The position numbers and the translations under genes are program-made. Below are positions 1 to 6,722 of a stretch of DNA of 11,778 nucleotides, piece after piece (position 1 is the first letter of the stretch; each line of letters begins with the position of its first letter). The notes under the pieces were generated by a model, which searched no databases, had not been told where the DNA came from, and saw nothing but the letters and a program-made list of their open reading frames with translations. The stretch comes from Paenibacillus sp. (GTDB taxonomy: Bacteria; Bacillota; Bacilli; Paenibacillales; NBRC-103111). Where the stretch lies: positions 1 through 11,778 of the forward strand of contig JARBUQ010000073.1 in NCBI GenBank assembly GCA_029239545.1, in the 5' to 3' direction.

Positions 1-6
1 GTGGGG

Positions 7-33
7 GCAGATGTCGAAAATTTGTACATCTGC
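7..33 (+). repeat. Stem-loop A, first copy of a TGTCGAAA-type loop repeat
   Basis: Arms GCAGATGT (7-14) and ACATCTGC (26-33) are perfectly complementary and enclose an 11-nt loop. The core TGTCGAAAATTTGTACA (12-28) closely matches TGTCGAAAAAGTATACA in stem-loop B (96-112), and an inverted third copy lies at 148-164. The arms differ between A and B while the loop start and the ATG-TCG-AAA order are kept, so this looks like a small intergenic repeat family. A short reading frame (11-52, MSKICTSARRKQG) starts inside the stem but has only a G-rich stretch 3 nt upstream as a ribosome site. Function unknown. Confidence 0.5.
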
Positions 34-85
34 GAGGCGAAAACAGGGGTAGTGAGCCTAAAAAAGCCTCAATCTACTTCAAAAG

Positions 86-122
86 GAGGTTCAGATGTCG
101 AAAAAGTATACATCTGAACCTT
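86..122 (+). repeat. Stem-loop B, second copy of the TGTCGAAA-type loop repeat
   Basis: Arms AGGTTCAGATGT (87-98) and ACATCTGAACCT (110-121) form a 12-bp perfect stem, extended by a G-T pair at 86/122, around the 11-nt loop CGAAAAAGTAT. The 5' arm overlaps the end of a strong Shine-Dalgarno sequence (AAAGGAGGT, 82-90) and an ATG at 95, so the folded RNA would hide both. A smaller hairpin, CGGCT-gattt-AGCCG (128-142), follows. No T-run follows either, so these are not typical terminators. Confidence 0.55.
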
Positions 123-124
123 AA
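95..124 (+). CDS. Possible 9-codon leader peptide (MSKKYTSEP)
   Basis: ATG at 95 follows AAAGGAGGT (82-90) at close to ideal spacing, and the frame reads MSKKYTSEP before TAA at 122-124. The start codon and part of the ribosome site sit in the 5' arm of stem-loop B, an arrangement seen in regulatory leader peptides and in RNA-structure-controlled starts. The related frame at 11-52 begins MSKICTS, and the inverted copy at 148-165 would read LSKFYTQSG from a TTG. The repeated MSKxxTS reading may only reflect conservation of the loop DNA. No gene closely follows that it could obviously attenuate. Translation is unproven. Confidence 0.2.
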   Translation: MSKKYTSEP

Positions 125-147
125 AACCGGCTGATTTAGCCGCTCTG

Positions 148-164
148 TGTATAAAATTTCGACA
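148..164 (-). repeat. Inverted third copy of the TGTCGAAA-type core
   Basis: Read on the minus strand this is TGTCGAAATTTTATACA. It keeps the TGTCGAAA start and the ACA end of the cores at 12-28 and 96-112, and it shares TATACA with the second one. Unlike those copies it lacks long flanking arms. Confidence 0.4.
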
Positions 165-170
165 ACTGCT

Positions 171-268
171 TTAGTTAGGTAAAGTGAATATGGGTGGGGG
201 AGCAGGCCAATGTTGTCAGGTTCCTGACAACATTGGCCCACCTGCCTGCCCTCCCACCGCCTAACTAA
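171..268. repeat. Nested palindromic element with 9-bp terminal inverted repeats
   Basis: Three nested inverted repeats are visible. The outermost arms are TTAGTTAGG (171-179) and CCTAACTAA (260-268). The middle arms, 193-206 with 245-258, make a 14-position stem with one G-T pair and one A-C mismatch. The innermost is a perfect 34-bp palindrome: GGCCAATGTTGTCAGG (205-220) pairs with CCTGACAACATTGGCC (223-238) across TT. No ORF and no T-run are present. The closed inverted-repeat outline would fit a small non-autonomous element (MITE-like) or a structured RNA. I could not find a target-site duplication at the edges. Confidence 0.55.
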
Positions 269-279
269 TATCCAACACC

Positions 280-319
280 AAGGACCTCTGGAGTGTAATC
301 TGCTCCAGAGCTTTTCCTT
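280..319 (+). terminator. Terminator-like hairpin
   Basis: CTCTGGAG (286-293) pairs perfectly with CTCCAGAG (303-310) across a 9-nt loop, and an outer AAGGA/TCCTT pair (280-284, 315-319) extends the stem. The 3' side is T-rich (CTTTTCCTT) but has no long uninterrupted T-run. It probably ends transcription of a gene lying before the window and insulates the promoter of the next gene. Confidence 0.5.
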
Positions 320-372
320 AGTTTATTATTTATCTTTATCATTATATGTGCTTTCGGGCCCAAAGAAATGAG

Positions 373-386
373 TGTTGAAATCAACA
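373..386. promoter_or_regulatory. Candidate operator TGTTGA-AA-TCAACA
   Basis: A perfect dyad (6-bp arms, 2-bp centre) covers the proposed -35 box at 375-380. Its position is right for a repressor or activator site. The cognate regulator is not in the window. Confidence 0.35.
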
Positions 387-404
387 GACAACAGAGAGCA
401 TAAT
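375..404 (+). promoter_or_regulatory. Candidate sigma-A promoter for the lyase-like gene
   Basis: TTGAAA (375-380) and CATAAT (399-404) are separated by 18 bp, about 46 bp before the ATG at 450. Both hexamers match the sigma-A consensus at four or more positions. A dyad overlaps each end of the promoter. Confidence 0.4.
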
Positions 405-409
405 AGACC

Positions 410-424
410 GTGAAACGTATTCAC
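410..424. promoter_or_regulatory. Candidate operator GTGAA-N5-TTCAC
   Basis: A perfect dyad with 5-bp arms around ACGTA falls at the expected transcription start, just after the -10 box. It resembles an operator of a one-component sugar repressor but does not fit the cre consensus (C-G at the wrong position). Inferred from symmetry and position only. Confidence 0.3.
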
Positions 425-449
425 ACTTCGGATTAAGGGGATGACTTAA

Positions 450-2933
450 ATGAGTGCACAATTCTTTTCAGAATCGGAATCGACACCGTCTGCTATCAGG
501 GGATTATTAATGGATCGTATTCAGGAAAGTGAGCTTACGGTAAGGATGGGACAAGTGCTGCAGCGCTGGATTCGTTATGCAGATGAAAGCTTTAAGGAAT
601 GGCCTGGTCGGGACAACTGTGGATATTTTTTTGGAGGTTCCTATTGGTATGAGCTGGAGACGGCATATACAGCTATAGTATACGCCGTCGTTGGCAAGGT
701 GGGGCAATATGATGAGACACTCACAGGTCTACCGCGAGAACAATTGATAGCTAAAGCGATCAAGTCGCTAAGATATTTATGCTTCACCCATGATACGGGA
801 CCAGAAGAGTGTGTGCGTGTAGAAGGGCGCAATCCTTTTTGCAGCAGCAAGAAATGGGGAGGGAGGGGCGATGATTTCTTCAAAGCAAGCCAGACTGGAA
901 CGTCGATCAATGCAATTGGATATACGGCATGGTTCTTGTGGGAGGATTTGGATCAGGAAACAAGAAACATGATTGAAGCCATGTTGGTTTATTATGCTGA
1001 CCGGTGGTCGGACGAGCTTCCACGCAATGGGGTGTACTTCAATACGCAATGTGAGGAGAACGCGTGGACTTCAGCAGGAATCGGTGCAGCAGTAGCTCTG
1101 TTCCCGGACCATCCGCGCAACGGGAAGTGGAAGGAAGCAGCCGAGCGGTGGGCGATCAACTCGGTGTCTACGGTGCAGGATGCGACCCTGCGCAGACCGC
1201 AAGTGTCAACCGTTACCTTTCATCCTGACTTCACCTCCGAGAATCATGCTTTTGTTCACCCCTCCTATATGATGGCTGGAATTTCGCTTCGTGGCATGTA
1301 TTCAACTTTCAACGTGTTGTCGGGTGATTCGATTGCTGAGGCCTTCCTATTGAACAATGAGCAAATGTATGCAGAGACCATTAAGAAATGGAGTTTGCTG
1401 GATGGTTATCCTGTTCCGGTTCAGGGGCAGGATTGGTGGTATAACAGGCAGCATGAAGCTTTGATGGCACATGCGCTTATGAATGTACAGCATCAGGATA
1501 GCGATGCGGCGCTTCTTGAGCGGCGGGCACTGGATTATATAGAGCGCATACAAGCAAGTAATTCGCGCGGCTGCATGCTTGAAGAGAACGGTGAGGAATG
1601 CATAGTGGTCGCGGCCAGCTTCCAGACGGCAGTTGATATGGAATTTGCATCCGCTCACAGTGTCGTTATGGCTTATTTGCTTCACTTATTCGGCGGTTCC
1701 GGCGCTGCCCCGACCGATTCAGCCGTGTTCCAGTCTGAGATGAACGGTGTTAGCTATTACCCATATGGATCTATTGTCACTCATCGCACGAACATTACAT
1801 TCTCTTCCTTCAGCTGGCGCAGCCATGTTATGGCTTTGACTCTTCCAGAGCAAGCTATGTGGAGCATAACGCCCTTGTATACAAGTTATACGGGAGAAGT
1901 GAGTTTTGCTGGAGAATTGCCAAGTGCGGCCTTTAATGAATCTGTTATCCTGCAAGCAGCCGAAGAGAGAGTTCATTTGTATGAGGATGGCTTCGGGGTT
2001 ACGGCATCTATTCATCGTGGAGCTAACCGACAGATGAATCAACAGATTGGCTTTGTTTCACTTCCGAACGGAAGCAGTGTTTACGCCGAGCAAATCGAGA
2101 TTAACCGGAATTGTGAGATTACCCGGTTGGCGACCGGTGTCATCGGTATTCGTAACGAACGGTATACCGAGCTTCCGAAGCTGGCTTCTGGCACCAAAAC
2201 GATTCATACTCCCCAACATTCACAACAATATAAAGGCTTTTATGGCAAAGAGCCGAATGGGTATCATGCATTCGAGGCTGCCTCCTACGTGAATGTGAAT
2301 GAGGAGATCGGGTATGTAACGTTTGGCTCGCAGGGCATGGCATACTTGAACCAGCACGAATACCCCAAATGGAAAGGGGTTGAGGATGTCCTGACGCTGA
2401 ACTTGAGACAAGAGCTTCATTGTGTCAAGGGCGAGCAGCTTCCTGCTTTTGTGGTGCTGTCACTGCCTAACTATTCAGTTGAAGCAACAGCAGCAACGGC
2501 TGCATCAACCAGCTTGCTATCGGTCAACATAGAGAAGTGTATAGTTCTGGAATCAGAGGATTTCCTTACCGTTATTTATAATGGGAATCATACATCAGCT
2601 TTCTCAGCCAGCAAATATTATTTGCCCGATCATCCGATTCAGCTGTTCGAGGGCAGACAGATCATCACGAACACTACGCTTACGCGATATGGCACGGCAG
2701 CACCAGGTGACGCCTATTACAAGCGCAGTCTATACAGTGTCGAGCTTAACCAGCAAGCCGTTTCGGTTTTGTCCAAGGAAAACCATTCATTAACCCTAAT
2801 TGTAACTGACAATCACATAACAGTAAGCAACGAATCCGATCAAGAGGTTCATTTCACTCTTCGTGATAAACTCACAGGTATAAGCACGGAAGCCAGGCTG
2901 GATGCAGGATTGACTTGCATATTCAAGCTTTAG
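450..2933 (+). CDS. Putative cytoplasmic polysaccharide/oligosaccharide lyase-like protein
   Basis: This 827-aa protein has no signal peptide (N-terminus MSAQFFSESES), so it should act in the cytoplasm. The N-terminal half (about 20-420) is helical and rich in Trp and Tyr, as expected for an (alpha/alpha) toroid. The C-terminal half is beta-rich, the architecture of heparinase II/III- and PL8-like lyases. Candidate catalytic or binding residues are Asn204 in EENAW, His266 and His270/Tyr273 in ENHAFVHPSY, and W329-H335 in WWYNRQH. Asn, His and Tyr are the residues known to act in such lyases. ATG at 450 follows AAGGGG (435-440) and is the first start in the frame. The gene is 142 bp ahead of a sugar importer, which suggests it degrades the imported oligosaccharide, perhaps a uronate-containing one. 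Exact family and substrate are not recognised; an unrelated toroid glycosidase remains possible. Confidence 0.6.
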   Translation: MSAQFFSESESTPSAIRGLLMDRIQESELTVRMGQVLQRWIRYADESFKEWPGRDNCGYFFGGSYWYELETAYTAIVYAVVGKVGQYDETLTGLPREQLIAKAIKSLRYLCFTHDTGPEECVRVEGRNPFCSSKKWGGRGDDFFKASQTGTSINAIGYTAWFLWEDLDQETRNMIEAMLVYYADRWSDELPRNGVYFNTQCEENAWTSAGIGAAVALFPDHPRNGKWKEAAERWAINSVSTVQDATLRRPQVSTVTFHPDFTSENHAFVHPSYMMAGISLRGMYSTFNVLSGDSIAEAFLLNNEQMYAETIKKWSLLDGYPVPVQGQDWWYNRQHEALMAHALMNVQHQDSDAALLERRALDYIERIQASNSRGCMLEENGEECIVVAASFQTAVDMEFASAHSVVMAYLLHLFGGSGAAPTDSAVFQSEMNGVSYYPYGSIVTHRTNITFSSFSWRSHVMALTLPEQAMWSITPLYTSYTGEVSFAGELPSAAFNESVILQAAEERVHLYEDGFGVTASIHRGANRQMNQQIGFVSLPNGSSVYAEQIEINRNCEITRLATGVIGIRNERYTELPKLASGTKTIHTPQHSQQYKGFYGKEPNGYHAFEAASYVNVNEEIGYVTFGSQGMAYLNQHEYPKWKGVEDVLTLNLRQELHCVKGEQLPAFVVLSLPNYSVEATAATAASTSLLSVNIEKCIVLESEDFLTVIYNGNHTSAFSASKYYLPDHPIQLFEGRQIITNTTLTRYGTAAPGDAYYKRSLYSVELNQQAVSVLSKENHSLTLIVTDNHITVSNESDQEVHFTLRDKLTGISTEARLDAGLTCIFKL

Positions 2934-2998
2934 TTTATTATCATTTCATAACATATTCTTTATCTTTATATCTCTATGCCGATTCAACGAAATGACAA

Positions 2999-3027
2999 TT
3001 GCCTGCAAAAGAAAGCGGTATCAGAAT
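2999..3027 (+). promoter_or_regulatory. Candidate promoter for the transporter genes
   Basis: TTGCCT (2999-3004) and CAGAAT (3022-3027) are 17 bp apart, about 49 bp before the chosen ATG at 3076. The -10 box is a modest match. The cre-like box lies in the spacer. No terminator is visible after the preceding gene, so read-through from the promoter near 375 is also likely. Confidence 0.35.
3010..3023. promoter_or_regulatory. cre-like box (CcpA site)
   Basis: AGAAAGCGGTATCA agrees with the Gram-positive cre consensus TGWNANCGNTNWCA at every position except the first. It sits between the proposed -35 and -10 elements, where CcpA binding is known to repress. This fits a transporter for a non-preferred carbon source. 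Confidence 0.5.
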
Positions 3028-3075
3028 AGGAGACGGGGGTTACACCCGACAACCAATAAAGAGGAGAGTGTGTCG

Positions 3076-4647
3076 ATGAACAGGTCATTCAAAATGATTA
3101 CAACGGTTTTTGCAGTTACTCTGTTGGCTGGAAGCGTACTGGCCGGCTGCGGCAGTAAAGAAGAGGGCGGAGCAGCAAATCCCGGAACGGAAGCACCCAA
3201 AAACTTAAGTATCCTCCTGTCTCATGCTAACGCGAAGTATGCGATGCAGGCTAAAAACGACGACAAGTATATTGCAGAACTGTCCAAACAATCCGGTACG
3301 AATGTAAAGTTTGAGTTCCTGGGACATGGTAATGACTTCACGCAGCAATTAACCGTACGTTTCGCATCCGCGGATTTGCCCGATATTGTTCGGACGGACA
3401 GTATTAATTCTACGATGCATCCAGGTGCTGTCGATCAAGGGGTATTCGAGGATTTGACACCACTTATTGAGAAGTATGGTCAGAACCTTAAGAAAAAAAT
3501 TCCCGCAGAGGCTTGGAACAGTCCGAAGGTGAGCAAGGATGGCAAAATATTCGGAGTCCCGGCTCTGGCTGCCCTGCCTGCAACAAGAGTCGTCTACATT
3601 CGTCAGGACTGGTTAGACAAGCTTGGGATGCAGCAGCCCAAATCCATCGATGATTTCCTGAAGTATTTTGAAGCTGTCAAGAAGGAAGACATGAACGGAA
3701 ATGGAGACCCGAACGATGAATATGGTTTCTACGTTCGTGAGAACCTGGTCTACTCCAACTTGTTCTTCAGTGAATTCGGAGCAGAGCCAAACACTTGGTA
3801 CATGAAGAATGGCAAGCTTGAGCCTGGTATGATCCAGCCGGAGATGAAGGATGCTTTGAAATTCTGGAAGAGCCTTTATGACAAAGGTTATATCAACCCT
3901 AATCTGTTCACGAACAAAGCTGCGGATTGGGAAGCAGGGATCAAGCAAGGCAAGGGTGGAATGTGGACACATGATGTAACGAACTACAATACAAACTGGG
4001 GCAACCCCGAGTTTTATGCGAATGAGAAAAACGCCAAGGTGTCCTTGATTGAATCAGCATCAGGAGGCAAGGGAAAAGGGATTTGGCCTCAAGGTGATCA
4101 AATTGGGCACGTATGGGTTATGCCTGCCAAGAGCAAAAATGCAGAAGCGGCCATCAAGTTCCTGAACTGGGCCTGGTCCGATGAAGCTGATGATTTCTTC
4201 GCAATGGGAATCAAGGACAACAACTACACGATTGAGAACGGCAAAGCCAAATGGGATATGCAAGCTCCGGCCAACAAGGACAACGATGCATCAGTATTCT
4301 ATCAGCTGTCCATCAATCCTCGTGGAGATGGTCGAATGATGCCAAGAGTGCTTGAGGTTGCCCCTAACTCTGAAGCCCTTAAAGCAGGAGTGAAGGTAGC
4401 GGACAACAATGTAATCAAGAATGATGCCCTTCATATGCCTACACTGGAAGCTCTGAAGACTCGTCCAGAGCTCGTTCCTGGAACGAACGCTGGAACCTTG
4501 TTCCTGGATATGTTCGCTAAAGTCATTACCGGTAAAGAAGAGGTAGACGCTTCGTTTGATAAGTTCGTTACGGAATGGAAACGCCGTGGCGGAGATGAAG
4601 TAATTAAGGAAGCAACGACTTGGTACAACACGTTCCATAAGAAGTAA
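3076..4647 (+). CDS. ABC transporter extracellular solute-binding lipoprotein (LplA/YtcQ-like)
   Basis: This is the sugar-capture component of a CUT1-type importer, held on the outer face of the membrane by a lipid anchor. It is 523 aa long, typical of the large firmicute lipoproteins of this kind. The start at 3076 is preferred because GAGGAGAG (3061-3068) lies 7 nt upstream and it gives a clean signal peptide: basic NRSFK, a hydrophobic stretch, then lipobox LAGC with Cys25. An in-frame ATG at 2992 would add 28 charged residues before the signal. Residues 205-215 (DMNGNGDPNDE) form a Dx[DN]xDG-like calcium-binding loop common in this group. WNSPKVSKDGKIFGVPAL (147-164) matches a region conserved in family members. 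Two permease genes follow. The ligand is unknown; an oligosaccharide is likely. Confidence 0.9.
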   Translation: MNRSFKMITTVFAVTLLAGSVLAGCGSKEEGGAANPGTEAPKNLSILLSHANAKYAMQAKNDDKYIAELSKQSGTNVKFEFLGHGNDFTQQLTVRFASADLPDIVRTDSINSTMHPGAVDQGVFEDLTPLIEKYGQNLKKKIPAEAWNSPKVSKDGKIFGVPALAALPATRVVYIRQDWLDKLGMQQPKSIDDFLKYFEAVKKEDMNGNGDPNDEYGFYVRENLVYSNLFFSEFGAEPNTWYMKNGKLEPGMIQPEMKDALKFWKSLYDKGYINPNLFTNKAADWEAGIKQGKGGMWTHDVTNYNTNWGNPEFYANEKNAKVSLIESASGGKGKGIWPQGDQIGHVWVMPAKSKNAEAAIKFLNWAWSDEADDFFAMGIKDNNYTIENGKAKWDMQAPANKDNDASVFYQLSINPRGDGRMMPRVLEVAPNSEALKAGVKVADNNVIKNDALHMPTLEALKTRPELVPGTNAGTLFLDMFAKVITGKEEVDASFDKFVTEWKRRGGDEVIKEATTWYNTFHKK

Positions 4648-4670
4648 GAGACCTGACTGAGCATGATTGC

Positions 4671-4722
4671 TTACAGCCTTCGCTTGGTATTAGATGATCA
4701 GGCGGAGGCTGTAACGATTTTT
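4671..4722 (+). terminator. Intercistronic hairpin with T-run after the binding-protein gene
   Basis: Bases 4671-4688 pair with 4697-4714 to give an 18-bp stem with three G-T pairs and an 8-nt loop, followed by five T at 4718-4722. It lies 24 nt after the stop codon. It looks like an intrinsic terminator, and as a partial terminator or mRNA-stabilising structure it could let the binding protein be made in excess over the permeases. Confidence 0.7.
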
Positions 4723-4756
4723 ACGAAAGGCCTAACAAAAGATGGGGGGATCAATC

Positions 4757-5656
4757 ATGCTGGAAAAGATTAAGTCAAACGATGTCCTGCTATTGTGGTT
4801 GATAGCACTACCCGGTGTGATTCATTTTGTCTTGTTCCGCTATGTTCCTATGGTTGGGAATGTAATTGCTTTTCAAGATTTCAATATTTTCTCCGGGTTT
4901 ACCGGCAGTCCATGGGTCGGATTCAAGCATTTCGCGAACATGTTTACTTACGCAGAATTTTATAACATCTTGACGAACACGCTGCTCCTCAGCCTATACT
5001 CGCTTGTATTCGGGTTTCCTGCACCGCTTATTCTAGCCTTGCTCCTGAATGAGATTGGCCGTGACTGGTTCAAGCGCTGGGTACAGACACTGCTTTATTT
5101 GCCGCATTTTTTGTCTTGGGTAATTGTTGGCAGTATTTTTATCAATATATTGTCTACGGACGGTTTTCTGAATATGATTCTCGGGTGGTTCAGCTCTTCA
5201 AAGATCGATTATCTCACACAACCGGAATACTTCCGAAGCATGATTGTTAGTATGGGTATTTGGAAGGAAATGGGTTGGGGAATGATCATATATTTGGCCG
5301 CCTTATCAGGGATTAACCCTAGTTTGTACGAAGCGGCTATGGTGGATGGAGCGGGTCGGTTCCGTCAAATGTGGTACATTACACTGCCTTCTCTCATGCC
5401 TGCGATTGTAGTGTTATTCCTGCTGCGTGTAGGTCATGTTCTGGATAGTAATGTGGAGCAAGTGCTTATTATGCTGAATCCGCTCGTGCGTGATGTAGGT
5501 GAAGTGATCGATACCTACGTTTATCGGGTCGGGCTGCTCAGTTCGCAGTTCAGTTTGACAACAGCAATCGGGATGTTCAAATCTTTGGTCGGACTTATTC
5601 TGGTAGTCGGATTAAATGCATTAAGCCGCAAAACAACAGGGGAAAGCATTTATTAG
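4757..5656 (+). CDS. CUT1 sugar ABC transporter permease (LplB/MalF type)
   Basis: Integral membrane subunit of 299 aa with about six hydrophobic segments, near the N-terminus and then around 72-98, 108-133, 162-185, 216-226 and 272-288. The cytoplasmic EAA loop that docks the ATPase is clear at 192-211: EAAMVDGAGRFRQMWYITLP. The N-terminal stretch LLLWLIALPGVIHFVLFRYVPM is typical of LplB-like proteins. I prefer ATG 4757 because GGGGGGA (4744-4750) sits 6 nt upstream; an in-frame ATG at 4742 would add MGGSI and has a weaker ribosome site. The next permease starts 33 nt downstream, so the two are co-transcribed. No ATPase gene is present here; relatives share one such as MsmX. Confidence 0.92.
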   Translation: MLEKIKSNDVLLLWLIALPGVIHFVLFRYVPMVGNVIAFQDFNIFSGFTGSPWVGFKHFANMFTYAEFYNILTNTLLLSLYSLVFGFPAPLILALLLNEIGRDWFKRWVQTLLYLPHFLSWVIVGSIFINILSTDGFLNMILGWFSSSKIDYLTQPEYFRSMIVSMGIWKEMGWGMIIYLAALSGINPSLYEAAMVDGAGRFRQMWYITLPSLMPAIVVLFLLRVGHVLDSNVEQVLIMLNPLVRDVGEVIDTYVYRVGLLSSQFSLTTAIGMFKSLVGLILVVGLNALSRKTTGESIY

Positions 5657-5689
5657 TCAATTCCAATCATCAAGAGGAGGGGAGCCCCA

Positions 5690-6559
5690 GTGCTAAGATC
5701 GAAGAAATTACAGTTATTCCCTGTTGTCAATGGGATTTTCTTCATCCTTTTATGTTTAAGTATGATTGCTCCAATCGTGCATCTGCTGGCGGTCTCGCTC
5801 AGTTCACCCAAATACGCAGGGGCAAAGCTGGTCACGTTCTGGCCCAAAGGCTTTAATGTCGACGTATACAAGACAATATTCGGCATGGGCAACATTTGGA
5901 ATGCAATGGGTGTAAGCATCATTATTACGGTGGTTGGCACGCTGATTGCGCTGGCTTTTACCGCTACGATCTCCTATTCCTTATCACGTCCTAAGATGAA
6001 AGGGCGCCGCTGGGTGCTTCGTGGAATTATATTAACCTTTATATTCTCAGCGCCGCTAATTCCGAACTATTTGTTGATTCGAGCTCTCAATATGGACAAT
6101 ACTTTGTGGGTGTTGATGATTCCAGGGGCTTTGGGTGCGTTTAACGTGATCATTATGAAAACATTTTTCCAGGGAATTTCAACGGAGATGTTCGAGGCGG
6201 CCAAGATCGATGGTTGTTCTGAGTTGGGCATTTTTGCAAGAATAGCGATTCCATTGTCCGCACCGGTTATCGCCACAATTGCCTTGTTCCACTCCGTGGG
6301 GCAATGGAATTCTTATTTCACCGCGCTCATCTATATCAGAGATAAGGATCTTATGCCACTGCAGGTGCTGCTGCGCAATCTGATTATGGAGGATCAGGCG
6401 AATCAGATGGCGAGTACAACGGAGCTGTCCCTGGTGCTGACACCAGAGATGCTGAAGGCAGGCATTACGTTGTTCGCCACATTGCCAATCCTGATTATAT
6501 ATCCGTTCCTGCAAAAATATTTCGTAAAAGGTGCTATGGTAGGGTCGTTGAAGGAGTAA
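5690..6559 (+). CDS. CUT1 sugar ABC transporter permease (YtcP/LplC/MalG type)
   Basis: Second membrane subunit, 289 aa, expected to pair with the upstream permease. Hydrophobic segments lie near 11-36, 72-97, 109-131, 138-158, 188-205 and 257-275. The EAA loop is at 169-188 (EAAKIDGCSELGIFARIAIP). The C-terminus, YPFLQKYFVKGAMVGSLKE, is characteristic of MalG-type permeases. The start is GTG at 5690 with the strong site AGAGGAGGGG (5673-5682) 7 nt upstream. It is the last gene of the operon; a terminator follows within 60 nt. Confidence 0.93.
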   Translation: MLRSKKLQLFPVVNGIFFILLCLSMIAPIVHLLAVSLSSPKYAGAKLVTFWPKGFNVDVYKTIFGMGNIWNAMGVSIIITVVGTLIALAFTATISYSLSRPKMKGRRWVLRGIILTFIFSAPLIPNYLLIRALNMDNTLWVLMIPGALGAFNVIIMKTFFQGISTEMFEAAKIDGCSELGIFARIAIPLSAPVIATIALFHSVGQWNSYFTALIYIRDKDLMPLQVLLRNLIMEDQANQMASTTELSLVLTPEMLKAGITLFATLPILIIYPFLQKYFVKGAMVGSLKE

Positions 6560-6581
6560 GGATGGAATGGAATAGCTTTGT

Positions 6582-6615
6582 AAAGGAGAGGGGCTCATAG
6601 GAGCTCTTCTTTTTT
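6582..6615 (+). terminator. Rho-independent terminator of the transporter operon
   Basis: Bases 6582-6596 pair with 6601-6615 around the 4-nt loop ATAG, in part through G-T pairs, with six T at 6610-6615. The GC-rich core is GGGGCTC/GAGCTCTT. It begins about 23 nt after the permease stop codon. Confidence 0.85.
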
Positions 6616-6722
6616 ATGCAGAATATTTCGAGAATGCATTATATGGTAAAAATGGATGACAGTCTAGCAATTCTAGTATATGCTGATGGATAGAGAATCT
6701 GCATTTTACTAGGGGGACTACT

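Noticed and set aside
7..120. CRISPR array
   Set aside because: Only two related hairpins, with different arms, irregular spacing and no uniform repeats or spacers.
507..2420. Minus-strand reading frames inside the lyase-like gene
   Set aside because: They lack ribosome sites and recognisable domains, and lie opposite a clearly coding frame.
318..2941. Direct repeat TTAGTTTATTAT before both operon genes (318-329 and 2930-2941)
   Set aside because: Short and AT-rich; several such 12-mer matches are expected by chance.
2992..3075. Upstream in-frame start (ATG 2992) for the binding protein
   Set aside because: It would put 28 charged residues before the lipoprotein signal, lacks a good ribosome site, and overlaps the promoter and cre box. 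ATG 3076 has GAGGAGAG at the right spacing.
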